Positions 1-8,344 of a DNA stretch of 64,000 nucleotides are shown piece after piece; the first letter of the stretch is position 1; every line of letters begins with the position of its first letter. A model generated the notes under the pieces. That model ran no database searches, was not told where the DNA came from, and saw only the letters and a list, made by a program, of their open reading frames with translations. The translations under genes and the position numbers were made by a program. The DNA is from Azospirillum sp. 412522. Its GTDB lineage: Bacteria > Pseudomonadota > Alphaproteobacteria > Azospirillales > Azospirillaceae. The stretch covers positions 1 through 64,000 of the forward strand of contig NZ_RWIJ01000002.1 in assembly GCF_019805165.1 (NCBI RefSeq). The letters run 5' to 3'.

Positions 1-650
1 CCATCGGCGCGGACCGCCCCGTCCTCGCCGGGCCCCCCGCGCAGGGCGTCGAGGCAGAGCGACCACAGGGCGGCATAGCGATCCGGCGCGACGGCGGCGG
101 TGCGCAGCATCGCGTCCAGCTCGGCGGGGCCGGGCAGGGGCGCGCCGGTCGCGGCGGGATGGCCGGCGTCGGAGGGCTCCAGGATATGGGCATCGCGCAG
201 ATGCGCCCACAGCACGGCCAGATGGGTTCCATCGGCGCGCGGCGTCAGCGGGGCGGGGCGCAGGTCCCGGCCGCTCCAGCCGGCGGCCGCGCCAGCATCG
301 GCCAGCAGCAGCCCGTCCGGCCGCCAGCCGGCGGCGGGCAGCGCGCGGGCCAGGGGGGCGGCAAGGTCGAAGGCGAGCAGAGGGCAGCCGGCCAGGCCGA
401 GCCTGCCGGCGGCATCGGCGATCAGGCGGGCCAATCCGGCGATGTCCTGCGCCCAGCTTGTGACCGACCCGCCGGTTCCCGGAAGGTCGAACGCCGTGAT
501 CGTCCAGCCGGGCAAGGCCCGCGCCAGCCGGTCGGCACGGACGGAGGCGGCCTCGATCAGACCGGGAAGGACCAGCAGGTCCGGACCGGATCCACTGCGC
601 CAGACGCGCATCTGGCTGTCGGCTAGGGTCACGTAATGGGGTGTCGACAT
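1..650 (-). CDS. alpha/beta hydrolase fold protein (C-terminal end cut by the window edge)
   Basis: Reading leftwards from an ATG at 650, preceded by a good GGAGG ribosome site (about 656-660), the frame stays open to base 1, so about 216 residues are visible and the C-terminus is missing. The opening has the layout of an alpha/beta hydrolase: beta strand ending LLVLPGL (oxyanion loop), then TAFDLPGTGGS. The expected nucleophile elbow GxSxG is not there; the matching stretch reads LLAFDLAAP near residue 94, with Asp in the nucleophile position and no flanking glycines. It is divergently transcribed from the acyl-CoA synthetase operon, so it may supply an ester, lactone or thioester hydrolase to it, but that is inference. 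Fold assignment is fairly safe; catalytic activity is not. Confidence 0.6.
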   Translation of the reverse strand, partial: MSTPHYVTLADSQMRVWRSGSGPDLLVLPGLIEAASVRADRLARALPGWTITAFDLPGTGGSVTSWAQDIAGLARLIADAAGRLGLAGCPLLAFDLAAPLARALPAAGWRPDGLLLADAGAAAGWSGRDLRPAPLTPRADGTHLAVLWAHLRDAHILEPSDAGHPAATGAPLPGPAELDAMLRTAAVAPDRYAALWSLCLDALRGGPGEDGAVRAD

Positions 651-780
651 CGGTTTCCTCCCGATCGGCAGGCGTCCTGCGCCGGCTCTTCGATGATGTG
701 CGGAATTGGGGAGCAGGGGCTCAGAGCGTCTGTTCCGCTCGCGCCGGGCACTCTGTTTGCTACACTGATGGTGCCACTGT

Positions 781-809
781 TTGACACTCAGTTCATAGAA
801 TGACATAAT
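781..809 (+). promoter_or_regulatory. sigma70-type promoter of the acyl-CoA synthetase operon
   Basis: A perfect -35 box TTGACA (781-786) is followed after 17 bases by CATAAT (804-809), five of six matches to the -10 consensus. It lies in the AT-richer part of the 264-base gap between two divergent genes and would start transcription near 816, about 100 bases before the ATG at 915. Read from sequence only. Confidence 0.6.
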
Positions 810-914
810 TTTCGCGATACCGACAAGGGCGGTACCGGTGAGCCCGCACAGCATCCTCATAGCGCCACCGGATTTCCGCCCGGCAATCCAACGAAATCGT
901 CAGGGAGGACGGGC

Positions 915-2522
915 ATGGCCTGGCCGGACGGAACGGGCGTTCCCAAACGGCGCGAGCTGCTTTTCGGCACGCGTCTCGTACCATGCTACAGCGAGCGTCC
1001 CACCACCATCGACGCCCTGTTCCGCGCCGCCGTCGCCCGGCGGCCGGACGGGGAGGCTCTGGTCGATGGCGAGCGGCGCTACAAGTATGGGCAACTGGAC
1101 GGGCTGGTGACGCGCGCCGCCGCGGCCCTTCTGGCGCAGGGGGCGCGGCCGGGCGACCGCATGGCGCTGGTCCTGAGCAACCGCGCGGAGTTCCTGATCG
1201 CCCTGCTGGCGGCGGCGCGGGCCGGTATCGTGGCGGTGCCGGTCAGCGCGCGGGAACAGCGGCCGGGCATCGCCGGAATCCTGAACGACTGCGGCGCCGC
1301 CATCCTGGTCCATGACGCGTCCCTGGCCGACCGGATGCCCGACGCCGCGGAGGTGCCGTCGCTCGTCTCGCGCTTCTCCGTCGGCGGCGCGGCGGACGGC
1401 TGCCGCCCCTTCGAGGAGCTGCTGGAAACCGGTGCCTCCCTCCCCGACCCGATGGAGCCGCAGCGGGAGGAGGACACCGCCGTCATCCTCTACACCTCCG
1501 GCACCACCGGCAAGCCGAAGGGCGCGCTGCTGGCCCATGTCAACATCATCCACTCCGCCATGCATTTCGAGGAATGCTGGGACTATCGCGAGGGCGAACG
1601 GGCGGTGCTGGCGGTTCCGGCCTCGCATGTCACCGGGCTGGTCGCCGTCGTCATGGCGATGATCCGGGTCGCCGGCTGCACCGTGATGATGCCGGCCTTC
1701 GACGTCGCCGGCTTCCTGGAGCTGGCGGGCCGGGAGCGCATGACCACCACCGTGCTGGTGCCGGCCATGTACAATCTCTGCCTGCTGCGCGCCGATTTCA
1801 GCCGCTACGACCTGTCGTCCTGGCGGATCGGCGGCTTCGGCGGCGCCCCGATGCCGGAAGCGACGGTGGAGGCGATGGCGGAGCGGCTGCCCGGCCTGCA
1901 TCTGCTGAACGCCTACGGCTCGACCGAATGCGCCACCATCATCAGCGTCGTCCCCATCGGCCACACCCGCGCCTGCCTGGATTCGGTCGGCCTGTGCGTG
2001 CCCTGCGGCGACCTGCGCATCGTCGACGAGGCGGGCCGCGAATGCCCGCCGGGGGTGAGCGGGGAGGTGTGGATCCGCGGTCCGATGACCATCCGCGGCT
2101 ATTGGAACCGCGAGGATGCGACCCGCGACAGCTTCGTCGACGGCTATTGGCGCTCCGGCGACATCGGCGCGGTGGATGCGCAGGGCTATCTGCGGCTCTA
2201 CGACCGCAAGAACGACGTCATCAACCGCGGCGGCCACAAGATCTACAGCGTCGAGGTCGAGAACCTGCTGGTCCGCCATGCGGACGTGGTGGAGGCGGCG
2301 GTGGTCGCCCATCCTGATCCGGTGCTGGGCGAGAAGATCCATGTCTTCGTCATCTCCAAGACCGGCGGACTGACCGAAGACGACGTGCGCGCCTTCTGCC
2401 GCGCCAACCTCGCCGAGTACAAGGTGCCCGACTACGTCACCCTGCTGGGCGACGCGCTGCCGCGCAACGCCAACGGCAAGGTGACCAAGCGGGTGCTGCG
2501 CGACCGGGTGTCCACCGCCTGA
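915..2522 (+). CDS. AMP-forming acyl-CoA synthetase (LvaE-like)
   Basis: A 535-residue member of the ANL superfamily that would activate a carboxylic acid with ATP and CoA. Visible signatures in order: the P-loop motif YTSGTTGKPKG (about 192-202), the adenine-binding YGSTE (about 334), the SGDIG hinge region (about 414), NRGGHKIYSVEVE, and the catalytic lysine in NGKVTKR near the C-terminus. The start at 915 has GGAGG seven bases upstream. It is the first gene of a forward set with SDR, acyl-CoA dehydrogenase, APH-type kinase and DUF6285 protein, the same parts list as the levulinate lva operon of Pseudomonas putida, where LvaE makes the CoA thioester. The true acid here is unknown. A 572-base gap carrying repeats separates it from the next gene. 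Confidence 0.9.
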   Translation: MAWPDGTGVPKRRELLFGTRLVPCYSERPTTIDALFRAAVARRPDGEALVDGERRYKYGQLDGLVTRAAAALLAQGARPGDRMALVLSNRAEFLIALLAAARAGIVAVPVSAREQRPGIAGILNDCGAAILVHDASLADRMPDAAEVPSLVSRFSVGGAADGCRPFEELLETGASLPDPMEPQREEDTAVILYTSGTTGKPKGALLAHVNIIHSAMHFEECWDYREGERAVLAVPASHVTGLVAVVMAMIRVAGCTVMMPAFDVAGFLELAGRERMTTTVLVPAMYNLCLLRADFSRYDLSSWRIGGFGGAPMPEATVEAMAERLPGLHLLNAYGSTECATIISVVPIGHTRACLDSVGLCVPCGDLRIVDEAGRECPPGVSGEVWIRGPMTIRGYWNREDATRDSFVDGYWRSGDIGAVDAQGYLRLYDRKNDVINRGGHKIYSVEVENLLVRHADVVEAAVVAHPDPVLGEKIHVFVISKTGGLTEDDVRAFCRANLAEYKVPDYVTLLGDALPRNANGKVTKRVLRDRVSTA

Positions 2523-2651
2523 GCTGTGCCGGTCCACCGCCGTATGCAGCGGTGCCGCAAGGCAGCTTCCGTCATTCCCGCGAAGGAGCCTGTGAAGAAA
2601 TCGAACACACATAAGAAAACCCTAATTTTGTAAGCGCGCAGGTTTCCCACT

Positions 2652-2734
2652 CGTCATCCCCGCGGAGGCGGGGATCCAGGCTACCCATTGATTTTGCTTG
2701 CAAAGTCTGGATTCCCGCCTTCGCGGGAATGACG
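2652..2734. repeat. dispersed inverted-repeat element, copy 1
   Basis: Two arms of about 28 bases in opposite orientation: CGTCATCCCCGCGGAGGCGG...ATCCAGG on the left and CTGGATTCCCGCC...GCGGGAATGACG on the right, around a 26-base loop. Each arm is itself a small palindrome (CCCGC...GCGGG). Related copies occur at 2819, 45002 and 55152, always between genes. Confidence 0.85.
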
Positions 2735-2818
2735 GCCGAGGTAAGCACGCGATGCGATGCGACGCGATGCGCTTCAAACTTGAGGCCTCTCTCCGTGAGT
2801 ACCCGATTTCTTCACAAA

Positions 2819-2890
2819 CGCGAAGGCGGGAATCCAGCCGTCTCAAGCACTTGGATCGGCAGCCTGGATCCCCGCCTCCGCGGGGATGAC
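2819..2890. repeat. dispersed inverted-repeat element, copy 2
   Basis: Left arm CGCGAAGGCGGGAATCCAG lacks its outer part; right arm CCTGGATCCCCGCC...GCGGGGATGAC is complete. Same family as the elements at 2652, 45002 and 55152. The left arm appears truncated compared with the other copies. Confidence 0.8.
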
Positions 2891-3094
2891 TGGTTTTCCG
2901 GTGCAAGATCACAGTCGCCGGATGCGATTGCTCAGGCTCTGGGTGCCTTGTCCACCGTTTGCGCAGCCAATCATTCTTGCGCCGGACGAACGGTCGGGAT
3001 ATAAATCGAGCGCTCGCTCTTTTTTTGCCACCGGAACGGCGCATCGGCGCCCGTCCCGCGAGCTCCCGTCCATAGCCCGCATATAGGAGAAGCG

Positions 3095-3862
3095 ATGAGC
3101 GTCACCATCGACCTGACCGGCAAGACGGCGCTGGTCACCGGCGCATCGAGCGGCCTCGGCCGCCATTTCGCCGGCGTGCTGGCAAAGGCGGGCGCCCGCG
3201 TCGCCCTGGCGGCGCGTCGGACCGACGCGCTGGCCGAAACCCGCGCCGCCATCGAATCCGCCGGCGGCAGCGCCGTTACCGTCGCCATGGACGTGACCGA
3301 TCCCGCCTCCGTCACCGCCGCGGTGGAAGAGGCGTGGGGAGCGCTGGGCCGCGTCGACATCCTCGTCAACAATGCCGGCGTCACCGCCACGCGCCCCTTC
3401 CTCGACATGGGCGAGGAGGAGTGGGACCGGGTGGTCGACACCAACCTGACCGGCTGCGCCCGGGTGGCGCGCGCGGTGGCGCGGCGCATGCGCGACGACG
3501 GGCAGGGCGGGGCGGTCGTCAACATCGCCTCCATCCTCGGCATGCGGGTGGCGGGGCAGGTCTCGTCCTACATCGCCGCCAAGGGCGGGCTGGTGCATCT
3601 GACCAAGGCGATGGCGCTGGAGCTGGCCCGTTACGGCATCCGGGTCAACGCGCTGTGCCCCGGCTATGTCGAGACCGAACTGAACGCCGACTTCTTCGCC
3701 AGCGACGCCGGCAAGGCGCTGGTCAAGCGCATCCCGCAGCGCCGGCTCGGCCGGCTGGCCGATCTCGACGGTCCGCTGCTTCTGCTGGCGTCCGATGCCG
3801 GCGCCTACATGACCGGATCGGTGCTGGCCGTCGACGGCGGCCATCTGGTCTCGTCGCTTTAA
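3095..3862 (+). CDS. short-chain dehydrogenase/reductase (LvaD-like)
   Basis: A 255-residue classical SDR: Rossmann motif GASSGLG (about 16-22), NNAG (about 91-94), and the catalytic Tyr and Lys in SYIAAKG (Tyr about 159, Lys about 163), ending with AVDGGH as FabG-like enzymes do. It should use NAD(P)H on a keto or hydroxy group of an acyl-CoA. The start has AGGAG eight bases upstream. Eighteen bases separate it from the acyl-CoA dehydrogenase, which argues for one operon. In the lva pathway the SDR LvaD reduces levulinyl-CoA to 4-hydroxyvaleryl-CoA; the same role here is inferred from the gene set. Confidence 0.9.
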   Translation: MSVTIDLTGKTALVTGASSGLGRHFAGVLAKAGARVALAARRTDALAETRAAIESAGGSAVTVAMDVTDPASVTAAVEEAWGALGRVDILVNNAGVTATRPFLDMGEEEWDRVVDTNLTGCARVARAVARRMRDDGQGGAVVNIASILGMRVAGQVSSYIAAKGGLVHLTKAMALELARYGIRVNALCPGYVETELNADFFASDAGKALVKRIPQRRLGRLADLDGPLLLLASDAGAYMTGSVLAVDGGHLVSSL

Positions 3863-3880
3863 ACGATAAGGAGCGGATCC

Positions 3881-5077
3881 ATGGACTTCACCCTTTCCCC
3901 GGAGCTGGACGACACCCGTCGCCGCGTCCGCGCCTTCGTCGAGCAGGAGATCCTTCCGGTCGAGGCCGACCGCGCCAACTGGGACGAGCACGAGAACATC
4001 GCCGAGGCGCCGCTGGAGGCCCTGCGCGCCAAGGCGAAGGCGGCCGGCCTATGGACCCTTCAGCTCCCGAAGGAGGCCGGTGGCCAGGGGCTGCCGATGG
4101 TCGGCATCGCCGCCTGCTACGAGGAGATGAACCGCTCCATCTTCGGGCCGGTCTGCTTCAACGCCGCCGCCCCCGACGACGGCAACATGCGGCTCCTGAG
4201 CATGGTCGGCACGCCGGCCCAGAAGGAACGCTGGCTCGCCCCCATCGTCGAGGGACGGGTGCGCAGCGCCTTCGCCATGACCGAACCGCATCCGGGCGGC
4301 GGATCCGACCCGTCGATGATGAAGACCAGCGCCGAGCGCAGGGGCGACCGCTGGGTGGTCACGGGGCGCAAATGGTTCATCACAGGGGCCGGGACAGCGC
4401 AGCACTTCATCCTGATGGCGCGCACGTCGGACGATCCGCGCAAGGGGCTGACCGCCTTCCTGTTCGATCGCGACCAGCCGGGCTGGCGCATCGAGCGTCG
4501 CATCCCGATCATGGGACCGGAGGAGCATGGCGGCCATTGCGAACTGGTCTTCGACGGGCTGGAGATCCCGGACGAGAATGTGCTGATGAAGGTCGGCGAC
4601 GGGCTGAAGGCGACGCAGATTCGGCTGGGTCCGGCGCGGCTGACCCATTGCATGCGCTGGACCGGCCTCGCCAAGCGCTGCCTGGAGATCGCCGCCGCTT
4701 ACGTCAAGGAGCGCGAAAGCTTCGGCATGCCGCTGGCCGAGCATGAGGGCGTGCAGTGGATGCTGGGCGAGACGGCGATGCAGATCGAGATCGGCCGGCT
4801 GCTGACCATGAAGGCGGCGCATGCGCTGGACAGCGGCAGCTTCGCCCGCAAGGAGGTGTCGATGGCCAAGGTCCAGGTCGCCGACACGCTGTTCAAGGCG
4901 GCCGACACGGCGATCCAGCTCTGCGGGGCGCGGGGCTATTCCAAGGACACGGTGCTGGAATGGATCTACCGCTACGCCCGGCAGGCCAAGCTGGTCGACG
5001 GCGCCTCGGAGGTCCACAAGATGGTGCTGAGCCGCAGCTATCTCGCCGAGGGCGACGATTTCTGGGGCTGGCGGTGA
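3881..5077 (+). CDS. acyl-CoA dehydrogenase, ACAD10/11-LvaC type
   Basis: A 398-residue flavoprotein of the acyl-CoA dehydrogenase family. Seen: the FAD-contacting MTEPHPGGGSDPS (about 132), the mid-domain GRKWFITGAG, and the C-terminal QLCGARGYSKDTVLEWIYR. Where fatty-acid dehydrogenases carry the catalytic Glu in YEGTSE, this protein reads LVDGASEVHK, close to the DGxxEVH segment I associate with ACAD10/ACAD11-type enzymes. Those act with APH-family kinases on phosphorylated 4-hydroxyacyl-CoA. The kinase gene follows directly and overlaps this stop codon (GTGA), supporting a coupled reaction. Ribosome site AAGGAG is seven bases before the ATG. Confidence 0.88.
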   Translation: MDFTLSPELDDTRRRVRAFVEQEILPVEADRANWDEHENIAEAPLEALRAKAKAAGLWTLQLPKEAGGQGLPMVGIAACYEEMNRSIFGPVCFNAAAPDDGNMRLLSMVGTPAQKERWLAPIVEGRVRSAFAMTEPHPGGGSDPSMMKTSAERRGDRWVVTGRKWFITGAGTAQHFILMARTSDDPRKGLTAFLFDRDQPGWRIERRIPIMGPEEHGGHCELVFDGLEIPDENVLMKVGDGLKATQIRLGPARLTHCMRWTGLAKRCLEIAAAYVKERESFGMPLAEHEGVQWMLGETAMQIEIGRLLTMKAAHALDSGSFARKEVSMAKVQVADTLFKAADTAIQLCGARGYSKDTVLEWIYRYARQAKLVDGASEVHKMVLSRSYLAEGDDFWGWR

Positions 5078-6126
5078 GCGGCGGCGGGAAGGCCGGTCTC
5101 GATCCCGACCGGAAGGCGGCGCTGGAGGCTTGGCTGGCCGGACAGGCCGGGGCGCGGTCGGTCGCCGTCATCGACGAGGGGCGGCTCAGCGGCGGCGCCA
5201 TCTCGCTCAACCTCGCGGTGACGCTGGAGATCGACGGCGGGCCGCTGTCCGGCCGCCACGCTTGCGTGCTGCGCACCGGATCGTCCTCCGGCGTGTCGGC
5301 CAGCCTGGGTAAGGCGGAGGAGGCCGCGGTCCTGCGCGCCGTCTTCGCCGCCGGCGCCACCGTGCCGGAACCGCTGTTCGTCGGCGCCGACCCGGCGATG
5401 TTGGGGGCGCCCTTCTACATCATGCGGCGGGCGGCGGGGACCGCTGCCGGCTTCCGCATGGTCAAGAGCGAGGAGCCGCGGCGCGAGTTGGCCCGCGAAC
5501 TCGGCCGGCAGCTTGGCCTGATCCACCGGGTGCGGCCGGGTGCAGAAGGTTTGGAGTTCCTGGCGTTGCCCGAACCGACGGCAGCCTTGCAGGCGGTCGC
5601 CGATTTCCGCCGCTGGGCCGGGCGCCATCCCGCCAGCGACCCGGTGCTGGCCTACGGCCTGCGCTGGCTGGAACGAAACGCGCCGCCGGCCGGTGACCTC
5701 GTGCTGTGCCATCGCGACTACCGAACCGGCAACTACATGGTCGAGGATGCCGTCGGGGGCGACAGGCTGACCGCGATCATCGACTGGGAGTTCGCGGGCT
5801 GGTCCGACCCGATGGAGGATCTGGGCTGGTTCTGTGCCGCCTGCTGGCGCTTCGGCCGCAACGACCGCGAGGCCGGCGGCATCGCCGACCGCGGCGATCT
5901 CTATGCCGGCTACGAGGAGACCGCCGGACGGCGGGTGGACCCGAAGGCCGTCGCCTACTGGGAAGCCGCCGCCTGCATGCGCTGGGCGGTGATCGCCATC
6001 CAGCAGGCGGACCGCCACCTCTCCGGCACCGAGCCGTCGCTGGAACTGGCGCTGACCGGCCGGATGCTGCCGGAGATCGAAATGGACCTCCTGCGCCATC
6101 TGGACGGCGTCGGGGCTTCCCTATGA
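5074..6126 (+). CDS. APH-family phosphotransferase (LvaA-like acyl-CoA kinase)
   Basis: About 350 residues starting at the GTG that overlaps the stop of the dehydrogenase gene by three bases. The kinase-like core is clear: catalytic loop CHRDYRTGN (about 211-219, HxDxxxxN) and metal-binding IDWEFAG (about 236). The family includes aminoglycoside kinases, but the neighbours fit LvaA, which phosphorylates the 4-hydroxy group of an acyl-CoA so that the dehydrogenase partner can eliminate phosphate. An antibiotic-resistance role is unlikely in this setting. Followed after 13 bases by the small DUF6285 gene, which matches the partner LvaB. Function inferred from family and context. Confidence 0.85.
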   Translation: MSGGGKAGLDPDRKAALEAWLAGQAGARSVAVIDEGRLSGGAISLNLAVTLEIDGGPLSGRHACVLRTGSSSGVSASLGKAEEAAVLRAVFAAGATVPEPLFVGADPAMLGAPFYIMRRAAGTAAGFRMVKSEEPRRELARELGRQLGLIHRVRPGAEGLEFLALPEPTAALQAVADFRRWAGRHPASDPVLAYGLRWLERNAPPAGDLVLCHRDYRTGNYMVEDAVGGDRLTAIIDWEFAGWSDPMEDLGWFCAACWRFGRNDREAGGIADRGDLYAGYEETAGRRVDPKAVAYWEAAACMRWAVIAIQQADRHLSGTEPSLELALTGRMLPEIEMDLLRHLDGVGASL

Positions 6127-6139
6127 ACGGAGACGCGGC

Positions 6140-6523
6140 ATGATCAACGACGATCCCGGCGCCCGCGACCTCGTCGCCATTGCGCTCCGCAGCTTCCGCG
6201 AGGCGATCCTGCCGGTGGTGCCGGCCGACCAGCGCTTCACCGCCCTGATGATCGCCAACGCGCTGGGGACCGCTGAACGGGAGCTGGCCGCCGGCGCTAC
6301 GGCCGAGCCGGCCCTGGCGGCGGCCGTCGGCGGCCTGCTGGGCGAGGCGGGCGACCTTCCGGCGCTGCTGCCGCGGCTCTGCGCCGCCATCGACGCCGGC
6401 CGCTTCGACGCGCCCGACCGGCAGGCCGCCTTGCGGGCGGTGCTGAAGGAGATCACGCTGGCGCGGCTGGCGGTGAGCAATCCGAAGCGCCTCGCCGCAG
6501 AAGGGCAGGGGGTCGGTCGATGA
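6140..6523 (+). CDS. DUF6285 small protein (LvaB-like partner of the kinase)
   Basis: A 127-residue, alanine- and arginine-rich, probably all-helical protein with no signal peptide or membrane segment. It opens with DDPGARDLVAIALRSFREAILP, with the conserved look of DUF6285 proteins encoded beside APH-type kinases and acyl-CoA dehydrogenases. In Pseudomonas putida the small LvaB is needed with LvaA for 4-hydroxyacyl-CoA phosphorylation. It sits 13 bases after the kinase and its stop overlaps the next start (ATGA), so it is firmly in the operon. The match to LvaB rests on size, position and family, not on an alignment. Confidence 0.75.
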   Translation: MINDDPGARDLVAIALRSFREAILPVVPADQRFTALMIANALGTAERELAAGATAEPALAAAVGGLLGEAGDLPALLPRLCAAIDAGRFDAPDRQAALRAVLKEITLARLAVSNPKRLAAEGQGVGR

Positions 6524-7233
6524 GCCTGTTCCCGCCCCTGGAGGGGACGGCCGCCCGCCGCCGCCTCTACCTGCTGCGCCACGGCCATGTCGCCTATTAC
6601 GACGCCGACGGCCAACCGCTGAACCCGAAGCTGGCCGCCCTGACGGAACGCGGGCGGGAGGAGGCGCGGGCCGCCGGCGCGCTGTTGGCCGCGGTGCCGC
6701 TGGACCGCGTGCTGTGTTCCGGACTTGCCCGCACGCGGCAGACGGCCGAACTGGCCGCCGCCCCGCATGGGCTGCCGGTGGAGGACCATCCCGCCTTCCT
6801 GGAAATCCGCGCCGGCCGGCTGTCGGGGGTGCCGAAGGAGAGCCGCGAGGCCGCCTATGTCTACGGCTTCGACGCGGCGGCGGAGGACGGGCGCTTCGCC
6901 GACGGCGACGGCTTCGCCGCCGTGCGCGACCGGGTGGTGGCCGCCGTCGAGGCGCTGGTGCGGCAACCGGGCTGGACCCATCTGGCGCTGGTCGCCCATG
7001 ACGGCGTCAACCGCATGCTGCTGTCCTGGGCCTGCGGCGCCGGCCTGTCGGCCCTGTCGGCCTTCGAGCAGGATTACGGCTGCCTCAACATCATCGACGT
7101 CGACGTGGCGGATGGCCAAGTGGTCCGCCGCCTGATCCGCGCGGTGAACCTGACGCCCGGCAACCCGGCGAAGCTCGGCCTGCACCGCAGCAGCCTGGAG
7201 GAGGCCTTCGGTCCCCTGCTGGCCCTCGATTGA
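6520..7233 (+). CDS. histidine phosphatase family protein
   Basis: A 237-residue member of the phosphoglycerate-mutase-like histidine phosphatases. The catalytic LLRHGHVAYY (His about 19) opens the domain, followed by LTERGREEA, the SGLARTRQTAE segment and the second histidine in LALVAHDGVNRMLL (about 164). ATGA overlap with the DUF6285 gene places it last in the operon. It is not part of the P. putida lva gene set as I know it. It could remove phosphate from a stalled phospho-acyl intermediate or from a free phosphohydroxy acid; this is inference. Confidence 0.88.
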   Translation: MSLFPPLEGTAARRRLYLLRHGHVAYYDADGQPLNPKLAALTERGREEARAAGALLAAVPLDRVLCSGLARTRQTAELAAAPHGLPVEDHPAFLEIRAGRLSGVPKESREAAYVYGFDAAAEDGRFADGDGFAAVRDRVVAAVEALVRQPGWTHLALVAHDGVNRMLLSWACGAGLSALSAFEQDYGCLNIIDVDVADGQVVRRLIRAVNLTPGNPAKLGLHRSSLEEAFGPLLALD

Positions 7234-7711
7234 GGCCATGGCCCCGGCCGGGGCGAAGGAACCGTCGGCTCCGTCAGGACGGCACGGACTCCGGAACCGC
7301 GTCGTCGAACCGCGAGCCGATCGACATCGTCTGGAATTCAACATCGTCTGGGATTTGCAGGGGCGCGGCCCGTCGGCGCCGGTGGGGCAGTGGGAGACGC
7401 GCACCCGCATCAAACAGTCGAACCAGGAGTATTTCCGCATGGTCGAAGCCACCGCGGCCGGCGGTGCTTGATCAGGACGATCGCGTTTGAAAGTGGATTT
7501 CCTCCCCTCCGGGAGAGGTTCGGAGTGAGGGGGGTGCGCCCGAGTGGATTTTGGGTGGAAATCCGGGACGCGACCCCCCTCATCCCGAAAAGGCAGTTTT
7601 CATGAATCGGCGGCTCTGTGTGCGAGGAAGGACGCGCTGCCGGGACCGTCAGCGCATAACAGCTACGGACAAATCCCTGGAATGGATGCGGATCCTTTTC
7701 TCGCGCCCTGC
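7234..7711 (+). other. gene-free stretch between convergent genes, possible coding remnant
   Basis: About 480 bases between two convergent transcription units. A forward frame at about 7324-7471 reads like protein (LEFNIVWDLQG, GQWETRTRIKQSNQEYF) and ends in a stop, but no domain is recognised and no start or ribosome site is evident, so it may be the tail of a lost gene. At 7499-7580 lies a C/G-rich spacer of the CCCCTCCGGGAGAGG...GAGGGGGG kind with partial self-complementarity, which could end transcription of the forward operon. Confidence 0.4.
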
Positions 7712-8242
7712 TCAGTCCTCGTCCTGCCACCGGCGCAGATCGGTCTGGTCGTGATAGGCCATACGGTCCGGCGTGGTGATGAATTCCATCGTCGTGCCCC
7801 AGGGCATGCGGCAGTAGCAGACCTTGTTTCCAGGACCTTTCTCGGTTGCATAGGGAATGGCGCGCGGCGCGGTGAGGGGGGTGCCTCCGGCCTTCTCGAA
7901 GCGCTCGACCGATGCGTCGATGTCGTCGGTATAGAGAGCGAAGTGCGTGATGCCGAAGTCGCTCGCCCGGATCGGCTGGGCTTGCTCGGGGCCGTGCATT
8001 TCGAAAAGCTCGATATCGGGTCCGGTTCCAATCTTGACCATCGCCTGCGCACGCACGACCGTGCCGGGGAAAGCGCCGACGGCCCGCTCGAATTCGGGTC
8101 CCTGCCGCGGTGGATCCTGCGGTCCGAAGGATTGGTAGATCACCTGTCCGCCAAAGGCTTCCACCAGGAAAGATTTTGCCGCTTCGATGTCGGGCACCGT
8201 GATGCCGATATGATTGACTCCGCGAATGAGGGGTGCGGTCAT
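7712..8242 (-). CDS. VOC superfamily (glyoxalase/dioxygenase fold) protein
   Basis: A 176-residue protein with two beta-alpha-beta-beta-beta modules. Candidate metal ligands sit where expected: His in GVNHIGI (about 11), Glu in DIELFE (about 78), His in GITHFAL (about 97) and Glu in TTMEFIT (about 153). It would bind one divalent metal and act on a small organic molecule; the substrate cannot be told. It is the last gene of a three-gene reverse unit (SDR, hydrolase, VOC), with a 102-base gap before it. No signal peptide, so cytoplasmic. Confidence 0.82.
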   Translation of the reverse strand: MTAPLIRGVNHIGITVPDIEAAKSFLVEAFGGQVIYQSFGPQDPPRQGPEFERAVGAFPGTVVRAQAMVKIGTGPDIELFEMHGPEQAQPIRASDFGITHFALYTDDIDASVERFEKAGGTPLTAPRAIPYATEKGPGNKVCYCRMPWGTTMEFITTPDRMAYHDQTDLRRWQDED

Positions 8243-8344
8243 GACAGTCTCCTTGATTTTGTCGATCCGTTGCGACCGCTTGCGGGCACTATTCGCCGGC
8301 AGCGTCGCGATCCGCCCGGCCCGCGACGGCGCGGGCGCGGCGTT

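Larger units (their letters stand above)
2523..3094 (+). other. gene-free stretch carrying palindromic repeats
   Basis: These 572 bases contain no convincing gene. They hold two complete inverted-repeat elements (2652-2734 and 2819-2890) and a lone half-arm GTCATTCCCGCGAAGG at 2571-2586. Two tandem CGATG-rich bits (GATGCGATGCGACGCGATGCG, about 2750-2770) lie between them. A promoter for the downstream SDR operon may lie after 2960, where an AT-rich patch occurs, but no clear boxes stand out. Confidence 0.6.

Noticed and set aside
2652-2890. Small CRISPR array
   Set aside because: Repeats are inverted pairs, not evenly spaced direct repeats, and recur at distant sites without cas genes.
5074-6126. 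Aminoglycoside phosphotransferase (resistance gene)
   Set aside because: The kinase motif is shared, but the operon context (ACAD, DUF6285, acyl-CoA synthetase) fits an acyl-CoA kinase of the LvaA type.
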